From NCBI RefSeq assembly GCF_002419965.1, contig NZ_DIHC01000031.1, forward strand, positions 1-64,000: a stretch of DNA of 64,000 bases, written 5' to 3'. The translations under genes and the position numbers were made by a program. The notes below the pieces were generated by a model. It searched no databases. It had not been told where the DNA came from and saw only the letters and a program-made list of their open reading frames with translations. How positions within the stretch are numbered: position 1 is the stretch's first letter; each line of letters starts with the position of its first letter. The stretch is from Pseudomonas sp. UBA5706. GTDB lineage: Bacteria; Pseudomonadota; Gammaproteobacteria; Pseudomonadales; Pseudomonadaceae. This document shows, one piece after another, positions 41,932-49,209 of this stretch.

Positions 41932-44610
41932 TCATGCGGCCACCGCCTTGACGTGGTCCCACGCATCCACGTTCCACCCTGCGAGCCTCGCACTGGCCCG
42001 CCAGGCGTCGACGGTCTTGCCCAGGTCGGCTGCTTTGAGCGATGGGGCGAGGGAAGCATCCGGGTCATCAGGAAAGAAGAAGGCGCCGAACTTGCGGTCA
42101 TTGCGCTCTGTCCAGGGCAAAGATCGGGACTTTTCAACTTCGGAACTCAGGAACAGCGAAAACTTCGTCTGGCTCATCGCATGCTCCTTGTTGCGCTGAC
42201 ACCATTCGATGAACAGCGCGTACAGGTCGCTGGTGAGGCACACACCCCACAGACCCCGCCCCAGTTCGTTCAGCTTCCACAGCTGCAGGAACGTTTGCCA
42301 TCCGGCCCGACTGAGAGCGACCAATCGCTCACGTGCCGTTGTGCTCGGAGGTCGAGTGCGCTGGTTGAAGTCACCGAGGTCAACGCGTAGCAGCCACGCG
42401 TACAACGCTGCGACCCCACCGTTTTCCAGCTCAAGGCCTATGGCTTTCTGTCTGGCGACCGGCAGCGTATCCATGGGCCACATGACCAACATCCGCCGGT
42501 CGCTTTCACTGATCGGCCAAGGCAGGATTTCGTTACTCAGGAACACGGCATTCATGTGGTTGGATTCTTCCCAGCCATTGATGAACTTCGACTCCATACG
42601 CACCGTCTTGCCGGTAACCAGATGCTTGATCTTCCCGACCTGGTTGTACCGCTGATCACGGCTGACCACCTCTTCGAACACAGCCCACAGCTTGCGGCTT
42701 TGCCAGGCGTTGAAGTTGCTTTCCAGCTGGGTCTGCCCGACCGTTGCAGCGTACTGGCCGTACAGAGCGCCGAAGGTATCGGCAAAAAGCAGACTCTTGC
42801 CCGAGCCCTCCATGGTTGAGTGCATCAGCACGGCGGTATCCATCTTCGCACCCAAATGCTGGAGTGGGTAAGCCAGCCAGCGCGTTAGCCATTCGGTTGC
42901 GCCTTCGTCATGGTTGCAAAGAAACGAGATCAGCCAACGCAGGTTTGCGCAGGCGGAATCGTCGCTGACAGGTTCAAGCGGTAACCCCTCGAACGTGTTG
43001 ATGTAAACACTCGGGTCTTTGGTCATGGTCGGATCGAACACGATGTGGTCCACGTCGACCACCCGACGATCTGCGCTGTTCAGCCAGAGCGCGTATGCAT
43101 CGCCTAAAGCCATCTTGACCGCGCCTTCCGGAACTCGGCGTTTCTTCTCCCGATCCCAAACGTCTTTGGTGCCATCGATGTAGACGTAACGTTCGACGGG
43201 GGGCATCCCCATCACACCGCCCTTCTTACCCGCCATCTTTCGAGCTTGCTCGATTTCCCGAACCTGATCATCCGCAATCAGCTTCTTGCCGGTGAAGTCG
43301 AGCCATTCCTTTGCCAACGCCTTACCTACCAGCGCCTCGAAAGCGGACTTTTTCATCGCCCGCGACTTGTCCGTATCCCAAACGTGGGTGGTCCCTTCAA
43401 CCAGCGCAAACCGCCGGTGCATCTGATCAAGAGTAAGCCCCTCCCCCGGCCCCCCGTCTGGAGTAGGAGCCGCCTCTGGCACCGGCGTTGGCTCGGCCTG
43501 GGCGGAGGATGGGGCCGGGGGAAGATCTGGCGTAACCGAACGCGCAGTCTGCATGCCCAACATGCGGGCAGCTTCTTTGACCGCGCGCGACTGATCGCCG
43601 CCATGCTCAAGCAGGCAGTAAACCTCGAACGCATCGTTCTGATGACCGTTTGCGAGAGGGTCAGCGCCGTGGTGCGAGTACACCTTTCCATCGGTAAGGG
43701 TGATACCTGGAAGCCCGGTGCTGCTTTGTGCATACAGCCATTTGCTACCGCGCTTGATATACCCATGAGCGCCCAGCAGTTCCTCGACGTCATGGCAGCG
43801 GTTGAACTCGTCGATCACCGATGGCTGTTTACCGGAAACGGATGGCGAGCGTGCGGGAGCCTTTGCTTTCGGCGTTGGGGCTTTAGGCGCCCATGGACAT
43901 GCGGCCTCTGCATCGCGCTTGAAGATGTCCCAACCACGCCAGATATTCAGCAGGTCATCCGTCAACACCGGGAGACCTTCGGCAGAAGGCGGCGTGCGCC
44001 AGGTATAGGGCTTGCCAGTACCGGGATGAATCGAAGGCGGCAGCACATCCTGCACCAAGCCTGCGCGCAATTCGAACACAGTGACACGCGCATACTGCTG
44101 GGCTTCGACGCGGTACAGCTTCTCCCGCGCAGTATCACCGGCATCCTTGGCAGTGTTCGCTTTCATAATGAGCGACTTGTGCTTCGACCCATCGGGGTCG
44201 TTCGGGTTAGGCCAAGCCAGCGAATGACGTGTCAGGTCGAGGCCGTCAGGGACCGCGAACAGAACCCGGAAACGTGCAGGGTTACCGACCACAGTCGGAT
44301 ACGCCTCGGCGATTGCGTCCAGGTCCATGCCAAGCAAGTCAGCGAAGATTTGACGCGAATACTCGACATCATCGACGTCCAACGAGCAGACACGACTCGG
44401 CCCGAGCACGACCCCCATATTGTGCTCGGGGTGAGAACTCCAGAACGCCTCGGCTTGCGCCGGGTCGGTGATGTACCCACCCGGCTTGTTCCAGCCAAGC
44501 CCCTTGGGCGCCTTTTCTCCCGGTTCGATAGAAACCAAAGCAAGGTTGAAGGTTTCGATGTAACGACGAGCCCATGTTGCGGTACTGCTTGGGTTCGAAC
44601 GCTCGGTCAT
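41932..44610 (-). CDS. Bifunctional DNA primase-polymerase / helicase
   Basis: An 892-residue replication protein. The N-terminal prim-pol domain carries LDVDDVEYSR near residue 80 as metal-binding acidic motif. The C-terminal half is an SF3-type helicase of the DUF5906 kind, with Walker A HSTMEGSGKSLLFAD near residue 600 and the sensor-like NAVFLSNE. Pro/Ala-rich linkers separate the domains. It is the last long gene of the leftward early operon and lies beside the iteron cluster. MTERSNPS is chosen because it overlaps the stop of the zinc-finger gene. Confidence 0.9.
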   Translation of the reverse strand: MTERSNPSSTATWARRYIETFNLALVSIEPGEKAPKGLGWNKPGGYITDPAQAEAFWSSHPEHNMGVVLGPSRVCSLDVDDVEYSRQIFADLLGMDLDAIAEAYPTVVGNPARFRVLFAVPDGLDLTRHSLAWPNPNDPDGSKHKSLIMKANTAKDAGDTAREKLYRVEAQQYARVTVFELRAGLVQDVLPPSIHPGTGKPYTWRTPPSAEGLPVLTDDLLNIWRGWDIFKRDAEAACPWAPKAPTPKAKAPARSPSVSGKQPSVIDEFNRCHDVEELLGAHGYIKRGSKWLYAQSSTGLPGITLTDGKVYSHHGADPLANGHQNDAFEVYCLLEHGGDQSRAVKEAARMLGMQTARSVTPDLPPAPSSAQAEPTPVPEAAPTPDGGPGEGLTLDQMHRRFALVEGTTHVWDTDKSRAMKKSAFEALVGKALAKEWLDFTGKKLIADDQVREIEQARKMAGKKGGVMGMPPVERYVYIDGTKDVWDREKKRRVPEGAVKMALGDAYALWLNSADRRVVDVDHIVFDPTMTKDPSVYINTFEGLPLEPVSDDSACANLRWLISFLCNHDEGATEWLTRWLAYPLQHLGAKMDTAVLMHSTMEGSGKSLLFADTFGALYGQYAATVGQTQLESNFNAWQSRKLWAVFEEVVSRDQRYNQVGKIKHLVTGKTVRMESKFINGWEESNHMNAVFLSNEILPWPISESDRRMLVMWPMDTLPVARQKAIGLELENGGVAALYAWLLRVDLGDFNQRTRPPSTTARERLVALSRAGWQTFLQLWKLNELGRGLWGVCLTSDLYALFIEWCQRNKEHAMSQTKFSLFLSSEVEKSRSLPWTERNDRKFGAFFFPDDPDASLAPSLKAADLGKTVDAWRASARLAGWNVDAWDHVKAVAA

Positions 44611-44810
44611 CTCCGGCGCTCCCGCACCGTCTGGCAGCTGACACACGTCTGGCAACCCGGCACCTTTTGCTGCCGCAGGAGCGGGATGGGGTCATCGCAG
44701 TCTTCACAGAACTCAGCACTGGCACGTACTACCACCGCTGCCCGACGTTGTAGCGCGACATCTAACAGGTATTGCGCCTGATCGTTTGCGATATCAGCGA
44801 CGTCAGCCAT
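44607..44810 (-). CDS. TraR/DksA-type C4 zinc finger protein
   Basis: A 67-residue protein with the TraR layout: an N-terminal helix pair (MADVADIANDQAQYLLDVALQRR) and a four-cysteine finger CEDCDDPIP ... GCQTCVSCQ. TraR-like phage proteins bind RNA polymerase in the secondary channel in place of DksA and ppGpp. It overlaps both neighbours, so it is coupled in the replication operon. Confidence 0.82.
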   Translation of the reverse strand: MADVADIANDQAQYLLDVALQRRAAVVVRASAEFCEDCDDPIPLLRQQKVPGCQTCVSCQTVRERRR

Positions 44811-45291
44811 TGTGCCGATCCTCCATCGCTTTGCGCGCACCGGCCATGATGCCCAGCACCTCGCGGATAACATCAGCCCCGTGTTTTTCGAGGTCAATTA
44901 CCTCATGCAACTCCCAGATGTTGTCCGCCGCACCGTCGTGCATCTTCTCAACGAACTCGCCGGTCTCCCCCAGCAGCTTGCCCACCGCCAGGAGCGCTTC
45001 CTTCGTCGCGTCCACAGGCACTGGCCGATACCACACTGCACCCGCTGGTCGAACCAGTGCGTCGAGCAACCGTGGATCCGCCGTCAACCTGATGACCTCT
45101 TCAAGTTCATCGGGCGTCAGCCAGCGGCGCTCTTCATCCAGTTTGAGTTTCTTCTGCAGGGCGTCGTTCTCGATCACCATTTCGAAGGCCAGGGCAGTGA
45201 CACCGCCCTTGTAGTCACGCCCGGCGCGGTAAAGCGCTTGGCGCAAAGAAAGAACCGGACCAGCGTCCGGTAAAAGATCAGAGCGACTCAT
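44803..45291 (-). CDS. Phage regulatory protein, CII family
   Basis: A 162-residue protein fitting the Phage_CP76/CII group: LRQALYRAGRDYKGGVTALAFEMVIENDALQKKLKLDEERRWLTPDELEEVIRLT near the N terminus, a likely helix-turn-helix region. It follows cro at the place of lambda cII and may favour lysogeny or help replication. Confidence 0.75.
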   Translation of the reverse strand: MSRSDLLPDAGPVLSLRQALYRAGRDYKGGVTALAFEMVIENDALQKKLKLDEERRWLTPDELEEVIRLTADPRLLDALVRPAGAVWYRPVPVDATKEALLAVGKLLGETGEFVEKMHDGAADNIWELHEVIDLEKHGADVIREVLGIMAGARKAMEDRHNG

Positions 45292-45401
45292 AACCGTAAA
45301 AACCTCTTTTACGGTGTAGCCATAGAAACGGGCACGCCCTATCCTACGACCACGACCGATGTGCTGTGCTAAACGTGCTGTGCGGCACGCATGTCGTTCG
45401 A

Positions 45402-45441
45402 GCCGACCAGGCGAATCTTGTGGTGAGAGGACCTGGTCGGC
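45402..45441 (-). ncRNA. Hairpin A with CTCTCACCAC loop, downstream of cro
   Basis: GCCGACCAGG (45402-45411) pairs perfectly with CCTGGTCGGC (45432-45441). The 20-nt loop read on the minus (transcribed) strand contains CTCTCACCAC. It lies between cro and cII in the leftward early transcript. A small hairpin CCAGCGC-TAT-GCGCTGG (45448-45464) separates it from hairpin B. Confidence 0.7.
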
Positions 45442-45471
45442 GGATCTCCAGCGCTATGCGCTGGCCTTGCT

Positions 45472-45510
45472 GGGTCGGGGTGATACTTGTGGTGAGAGGA
45501 TCCCCGACCC
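45472..45510 (-). ncRNA. Hairpin B with the same loop
   Basis: GGGTCGGGG (45472-45480) pairs with CCCCGACCC (45502-45510). The stem is unrelated to that of hairpin A, but 15 nt of the loop (45486-45500) are identical to 45417-45431. Different stems with the same loop argue for selection on a loop-presenting RNA structure. Confidence 0.7.
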
Positions 45511-45517
45511 GGTAGTT

Positions 45518-45745
45518 CTACGCGGCAAGTGAGCGTCTGAGAAAAGCCCAGTCAATATCGGGGCGAAGCTGTTCGCAAATCACTGAGCCTTTTGATTCCC
45601 GCTCAATGCTGACAGCCAGTGCGGCACCGGCGCGGCGGTTGTTGTAGGACACTTGTTTCAGTTGCCCCACACTCGTCTCACACCGATGTGCAAAAGCCTC
45701 AAGAGCAGCCTTATCCAAACCCTTTAAATATTCGTGCAGAGTCAT
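45518..45745 (-). CDS. Cro-like repressor
   Basis: A small DNA-binding protein of about 75 residues (MTLHEYLKGLDKAALEAFAHRCETSVGQLKQVSYNNRRAGAALAVSIERESKG) with the YdaS/Cro helix-turn-helix arrangement. It is divergent from cI across the operator cluster, which defines it as the Cro equivalent. An ATG two codons upstream (45751) is also possible. GGAGGTGCAC lies before it. Confidence 0.8.
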   Translation of the reverse strand: MTLHEYLKGLDKAALEAFAHRCETSVGQLKQVSYNNRRAGAALAVSIERESKGSVICEQLRPDIDWAFLRRSLAA

Positions 45746-45770
45746 GTGCACCTCCTATCGAAAGCCGAGA

Positions 45771-45824
45771 TTAGCAACTGCTAATTAGCAAAGCAATAGC
45801 AACCCGTAATTTACTGTTTGCTAA
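45771..45824. promoter_or_regulatory. Operator cluster between cro and cI
   Basis: Palindromic 14-mer TTAGCAACTGCTAA (45771-45784), an imperfect site beginning TTAGCAAAG (45785-45798) and TTACTGTTTGCTAA (45811-45824) lie in the divergent promoter region. The consensus is TTAGC-N4-GCTAA, shared with two sites at 46951-46989. Confidence 0.75.
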
Positions 45825-45844
45825 CGCGCAGGGATGATTGCGTG

Positions 45845-46549
45845 ATGGACATAAGCACACAACGAATTGCGGCTCTGCGTAGAGTCATGGGAGACGTTAG
45901 TCAGAAGGATTTTTCCGACCTTCACGGGCTGGATGCTTCCTATTTGTCTCAACTTTTGAACGGGCATCGCAAACTCGGTGAAAAGGCGGCGGCGAATCTA
46001 GAGGCAAAAATCGGTCTGCCCCCTAGCACGTTAGTAAGCCCGGCGCATGACGCGGTAGCAGAAACGCTCACCGCACACGCAGTACCTATTCCCAAAAAGC
46101 GGGTAATGGCAGCTCTCGGCTTTGTCACAATCCCCCATCTCAACGTGGCAGCCTCGATGGGCTCCGGCTATACACCGGCTCATCAAGTCGAGGTGATTCG
46201 CGATCTGACCGTTCACTCCGATTGGCTCAAAACTCAAGGTCTAGGATATTCGGCCCTGGAGAACCTTGCCGTTATCACCGGCGACGGGGACAGCATGGAC
46301 CCCACCTTCCGCGATGGCGACGCGTTGTTAGTAGACAAGGGGATCACGGTAATTCGCACAGATGCCATCTATGTGTTTACGCTTGATGGTGATCTTTTCA
46401 TAAAGCGTTTACAGCGAATGACGGGTGGATCTCTGAGGATGATCTCGGACAACCCTGTTTATCCCGCAATCGTAATAGAAGGTACGGACCTCGAAAAAAT
46501 TCACATCCACGCCCGAGTCTTAATGGTCTGGAACGCACGCAAGCTTTGA
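45845..46549 (+). CDS. CI-type prophage repressor (HTH and S24 peptidase domains)
   Basis: A 234-residue repressor. The N-terminal HTH is SQKDFSDLHGLDASYLSQLLNGHRK. The C-terminal LexA/S24 domain has the catalytic serine in GDGDSMDPTFRDGD and the lysine in LDGDLFIKRLQ, so SOS-triggered self-cleavage is expected. A candidate cleavage area is NVAASMGSG. ATG 45845 is the start preferred over one nine codons upstream that overlaps the operators. It is followed by a terminator. Confidence 0.9.
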   Translation: MDISTQRIAALRRVMGDVSQKDFSDLHGLDASYLSQLLNGHRKLGEKAAANLEAKIGLPPSTLVSPAHDAVAETLTAHAVPIPKKRVMAALGFVTIPHLNVAASMGSGYTPAHQVEVIRDLTVHSDWLKTQGLGYSALENLAVITGDGDSMDPTFRDGDALLVDKGITVIRTDAIYVFTLDGDLFIKRLQRMTGGSLRMISDNPVYPAIVIEGTDLEKIHIHARVLMVWNARKL

Positions 46550-46568
46550 AGCAGCTCCACGAGTCAAG

Positions 46569-46589
46569 CCCGCCGAGCGCGGGTTTTTT
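46569..46589 (+). terminator. Terminator of cI
   Basis: CCCGC / GCGGG with a 5-nt loop is followed by T6, 20 bp behind the cI stop. Confidence 0.75.
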
Positions 46590-46603
46590 CATGCCCACAG
46601 ACC

Positions 46604-46627
46604 AAAAGAGTACATATGTACTCTTTT
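46604..46627. promoter_or_regulatory. Perfect 24-bp palindrome upstream of DUF1654
   Basis: The half site AAAAGAGTACAT is followed by its exact complement. It lies 27 bp upstream of the LexA box and may bind an unknown dimeric regulator. Its sequence is unrelated to the CI operators. Confidence 0.5.
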
Positions 46628-46653
46628 GTTGCTAGATAATTTCACTCCATTTA

Positions 46654-46669
46654 CTGTATGCGCATACAG
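46654..46669. promoter_or_regulatory. LexA (SOS) box
   Basis: CTGTATGCGCATACAG is a perfect palindrome of the LexA form CTGT-N8-ACAG. It lies 20 bp before the start codon of the DUF1654 gene, directly after a -10-like TAGATAAT at 46633-46640. LexA binding there would block expression until DNA damage. Confidence 0.8.
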
Positions 46670-46688
46670 CAAAAAAGGAGGAAAACCC

Positions 46689-46949
46689 ATGGCATTAAAG
46701 CAACCAAAATTTCCCGCCCTGCCAACTTCACTCGAAACACTTAGTGCTCGCCTTCAGAAAATCATCAACTCACCAGCCTCACAGAAAGCTCAATCCGCGT
46801 TCATTTGCAAAGCTCCGGACGAGCGGCAAGAGGACTGGGAAAGCATTGTTGAAGCGATTGCAGAAACGGACGGAGTACACATCGTGCACCATGAAAATTC
46901 AGCTTTGCGCTTGTCATGGGAGGTTCCAGGGCAGGCTAAAACCAAATAA
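46689..46949 (+). CDS. DUF1654 family protein, SOS-controlled
   Basis: An 86-residue protein (LETLSARLQKIINSPASQKAQSAFICKAPDERQEDWESIVEAIAETDGVHIVHHE) of the DUF1654 group, known mainly from Pseudomonas and its phages, function unknown. AGGAGG precedes ATG 46689. A LexA box covers its promoter region, and the second CI operator cluster starts 2 bp behind its stop. It is a candidate for a role in prophage induction. Confidence 0.8.
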   Translation: MALKQPKFPALPTSLETLSARLQKIINSPASQKAQSAFICKAPDERQEDWESIVEAIAETDGVHIVHHENSALRLSWEVPGQAKTK

Positions 46950-46950
46950 A

Positions 46951-46989
46951 TTAGCAATTGCTATTGCATAATTATTTAGCTGTTGCTAA
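46951..46989. promoter_or_regulatory. Second operator cluster (OL-like)
   Basis: TTAGCAATTGCTAT (46951-46964) and TTAGCTGTTGCTAA (46976-46989) match the operator consensus TTAGC-N4-GCTAA. They precede the rightward early genes, as lambda OL precedes the N operon. CI and Cro should therefore control both early promoters. Confidence 0.75.
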
Positions 46990-46994
46990 TTTTT

Positions 46995-47031
46995 GCATCG
47001 TAAGTCTCTCACCACTGGGTATGTACGATGC
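46995..47031 (+). ncRNA. Hairpin C with CTCTCACCAC loop, downstream of the second operators
   Basis: GCATCGTA (46995-47002) pairs with TACGATGC (47024-47031). The 21-nt loop carries CTCTCACCAC at the same position as in hairpin B. It starts 5 nt after the last operator, and its 3' strand contains the ATG of the next gene. Confidence 0.7.
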
Positions 47032-47222
47032 CAAACACACAGCACAGCAACCGCTGCCGGGTGTACCTGCACCCGACAGCGGCCAAGTCCCAAGCTTCAG
47101 TCGAAGCCATCCAACGCAAGACCGGCCTGCTGGTCATTCTCAATACCAAGCGTGAGCCCATCGGCACGCTGAGTGACGTCACGTGGCCTGATGAAAGTCC
47201 GTGGGGAGGTGACGCAGCATGA
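47028..47222 (+). CDS. Small hypothetical early protein
   Basis: A 64-residue protein (RCRVYLHPTAAKSQASVEAIQRKTGLLVILNTKREPIGTLSDVTWP), first gene of the rightward early operon. Its start codon lies in the 3' strand of hairpin C, so folding could hide it. It is coupled to the kinase gene by a 4-bp overlap. No family was recognised. By position it would correspond to N of lambda, but it is not notably arginine-rich. Confidence 0.65.
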   Translation: MPNTQHSNRCRVYLHPTAAKSQASVEAIQRKTGLLVILNTKREPIGTLSDVTWPDESPWGGDAA

Positions 47223-47791
47223 GTCAGCTTCTGATCGGCCTCACCGGCCCAGCGCGCACCGGCAAAAGCACCACTGCTCATCACCTGATGCTTGAGCATG
47301 GCTTTCAGTCCTACGCTTTCGCGGATCCTATGCGTGATGCCCTCATGGCCCTCTTTCAGCTTGAGCCGGAAGACTTCGAAGGCGCTGCAAAGGAAGAGCC
47401 CATCGGCTGGCTTGGTCGCTCGCCTCGGCAACTGATGCAGCTCCTTGGAACTGAGTGGGGCCGCCACATGATCAGCGCGAATCTTTGGGTCGACCTCGCA
47501 GAGCAGCACCTCGACGCTATCGCTAATGCGTCGTGGGCTACCCCTCCTTTCGTTATCAGCGATGTGCGCTTTGAAAACGAAGCGGACTTCATCCGCAAAC
47601 GAGGCGGCGTGATTGTTCACCTGCAGCGCTTCGACGCTCCGAAGGTCAATGCGCACGCAAGCGAAACGGGTGTAAGCCTGCACAAGCACGACCTGGTTCT
47701 CGTGAATAACGGGGACTTACCGAGCTTGTTCGGCCAGATCGAGGGCCTGCTGGATTCTGTTCGGGCAAACCGAGCCAGGTCAGCGGCCTGA
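47219..47791 (+). CDS. Deoxynucleoside monophosphate kinase-like protein
   Basis: A 190-residue P-loop protein: LTGPARTGKSTTAHHL at the N terminus, then SYAFADPMRDALMALF, GRSPRQLMQLLGTEWGRHMI and VISDVRFENEADFIRKRGG. These match phage dNMP kinases of the T4 gp1 kind, which phosphorylate dNMPs for phage DNA synthesis. Confidence 0.85.
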   Translation: MSQLLIGLTGPARTGKSTTAHHLMLEHGFQSYAFADPMRDALMALFQLEPEDFEGAAKEEPIGWLGRSPRQLMQLLGTEWGRHMISANLWVDLAEQHLDAIANASWATPPFVISDVRFENEADFIRKRGGVIVHLQRFDAPKVNAHASETGVSLHKHDLVLVNNGDLPSLFGQIEGLLDSVRANRARSAA

Positions 47792-47801
47792 GCAACTGCC
47801 C

Positions 47802-48083
47802 ATGAACAGAACCCTCGACGAAACAGCAGCGATTTTGGGGCTCAAGCCACGCGCATTCCGCGCTCGTTTGCGAGACCTGCGCGTCCTGACTCGAGACGGC
47901 GACCTCGCAAGCCCGCACCGCGACCGTGGCTACCTGTTCTCCGACCCGCGCAGCCACTGGAACCCGAGAATCCAGCAGTACCGTCACTACGCCGTGGTGA
48001 TGGTTAAGGAAGCAGGTGTCGAGTGGCTTGCCAAGCAGTTGAATATCACCATCACCCGTCAGCAGAAGGACTCAGCAGCATGA
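47802..48083 (+). CDS. Antirepressor KilAC-domain-like protein
   Basis: A 93-residue protein. DETAAILGLKPRAFRARLRDLRVL and DPRSHWNPRIQQYRHYAVVMVKEAGVEWLAKQL are typical of the C-terminal domain of phage antirepressors (KilAC), here without the usual N-terminal Ant/KilA domain. It may modulate repression or bind DNA alone. It overlaps the next gene by 4 bp. Confidence 0.75.
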   Translation: MNRTLDETAAILGLKPRAFRARLRDLRVLTRDGDLASPHRDRGYLFSDPRSHWNPRIQQYRHYAVVMVKEAGVEWLAKQLNITITRQQKDSAA

Positions 48084-48457
48084 ACCAAACAGCGATTTCC
48101 CATGCGGTTGGCGCACTGAAATTGGTGCCGATGTTTTTGAATCACCAGACGATCATCAGTCGGGCCACCCTGATCGGCGCAACTTCGGAAGCACTCGACA
48201 TGTTGGAAGGCCTATCACCGGTAACTAGCGAACTGGCCGAAGTCTTTCGCCTCGTCGATGCGGAGGTGCATGAGGGCCAGGTGGCCTATGTGACCCCGAC
48301 CAATAGCCCCGAGCGGCCTTTCGGTGCGGTGGTGGCTAACAGCGAAGGCAGGCTGCTCGCGACCGCGACAGGCAGCACACCTCGGGGGCTCGCAGAGTTG
48401 ATCCGCCTGCAGCTGCTGCCCCCATCGGAGGGGCCGGGGAGCATGTTGCGTGACTGA
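48080..48457 (+). CDS. Hypothetical early phage protein
   Basis: A 125-residue protein starting MNQTAISHAVGALKLVPMFLNHQT, with helical N-terminal and mixed C-terminal parts (RPFGAVVANSEGRLLATATGSTPRGLAELIRLQLL). It is coupled to both neighbours by overlaps. No family was recognised. Confidence 0.6.
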   Translation: MNQTAISHAVGALKLVPMFLNHQTIISRATLIGATSEALDMLEGLSPVTSELAEVFRLVDAEVHEGQVAYVTPTNSPERPFGAVVANSEGRLLATATGSTPRGLAELIRLQLLPPSEGPGSMLRD

Positions 48458-48689
48458 CACCTTGATCCAACTGCGTGCCGAGTTTGCAACGCCTTGCCCA
48501 ACGCTGGCCGCAGTACGCGAGCGCTATTTCTCGCACATCGCGAGCGACCGCTACCTGCTGCGCAAAATCAACGCCGGTGCAATTCAGCTCAAGGTGACGC
48601 GCCTGGGTGGGTCCAGCAAAGGTCAGCCAGTCGTTTATCTGCATGACCTGGCCACCTACCTCGACACGCAGAGAAGCAAAGCAGCCTGA
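48450..48689 (+). CDS. Pyocin activator PrtN family protein
   Basis: A 79-residue protein with the PrtN pattern: a short N-terminal helix, PTLAAVRERYFSHIASDRYLLRKINAGAIQLKVTRL, then GQPVVYLHDLATYLD. PrtN activates pyocin genes in P. aeruginosa. Related short proteins occur in Pseudomonas prophages and presumably bind DNA. The start is GTG 48450 inside the preceding gene. Targets are not visible. Confidence 0.8.
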   Translation: MTDTLIQLRAEFATPCPTLAAVRERYFSHIASDRYLLRKINAGAIQLKVTRLGGSSKGQPVVYLHDLATYLDTQRSKAA

Positions 48690-48774
48690 TTCTCACCACA
48701 GCAACAGAAGAGCACAGCACATGAAAGCAACGTACACCGCAACGCTTATCTGCCGCATCTGACCATTCATAAGC

Positions 48775-48811
48775 CCACCGCCGTCCTCTCACCATACAAA
48801 CACGGCGGTGG
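48775..48811 (+). ncRNA. Hairpin D with CTCTCACCAT loop
   Basis: CCACCGCCGT (48775-48784) pairs with ACGGCGGTGG (48802-48811). The 17-nt loop carries CTCTCACCAT. It lies in the sense strand of the rightward early operon, 23 bp before the next gene. A further stem-less TCTCACCACA is at 48691-48700. Confidence 0.65.
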
Positions 48812-48834
48812 CCCCCATACAGGACGCACAGCAC

Positions 48835-49209
48835 ATGCAACCTATACACCTTTTGATTCTGGCACTCGGCGTCGCACTCGCATTCGGCCTGTTCCGCATC
48901 GCGACCAAAGCTCTCGCCAAGAACCGTCGCTTTCAATTCGCCCAAGGCAAAGCTGCTGGGCGCATTGAAGGCCAGTCAGAGAAGTTGAGCGAACACAACG
49001 CGCTGCAGCAAGCCGACCTGCAGACACTCATCGACGTCTCGACCACGTTGCATGTGGCGCACAAGTTCTGGTCGCCTATCACTGGCACCGAACCATATCG
49101 CCGCCGTGTGGTTGAGCATCTGCAGGCGTTGAACCGGATAGCTACTCGCATACAGCAGCAGGACAAAGGAAGATCCGATGCAATGGCAGAACAGGAGAGA
49201 GCGGCATGA
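48835..49209 (+). CDS. Membrane-anchored hypothetical protein
   Basis: A 124-residue protein with one N-terminal membrane helix (IHLLILALGVALAFGLFRIAT) and a cytosolic, mainly helical remainder (AAGRIEGQSEKLSEHNALQQADLQTLIDV). It overlaps the methyltransferase start by 4 bp. No family was recognised. Confidence 0.65.
   Translation: MQPIHLLILALGVALAFGLFRIATKALAKNRRFQFAQGKAAGRIEGQSEKLSEHNALQQADLQTLIDVSTTLHVAHKFWSPITGTEPYRRRVVEHLQALNRIATRIQQQDKGRSDAMAEQERAA

Noticed and set aside
48721..48762. 13-codon ORF between the PrtN-like gene and hairpin D
   Set aside because: No ribosome site and no similarity to leader peptides; too short to support.
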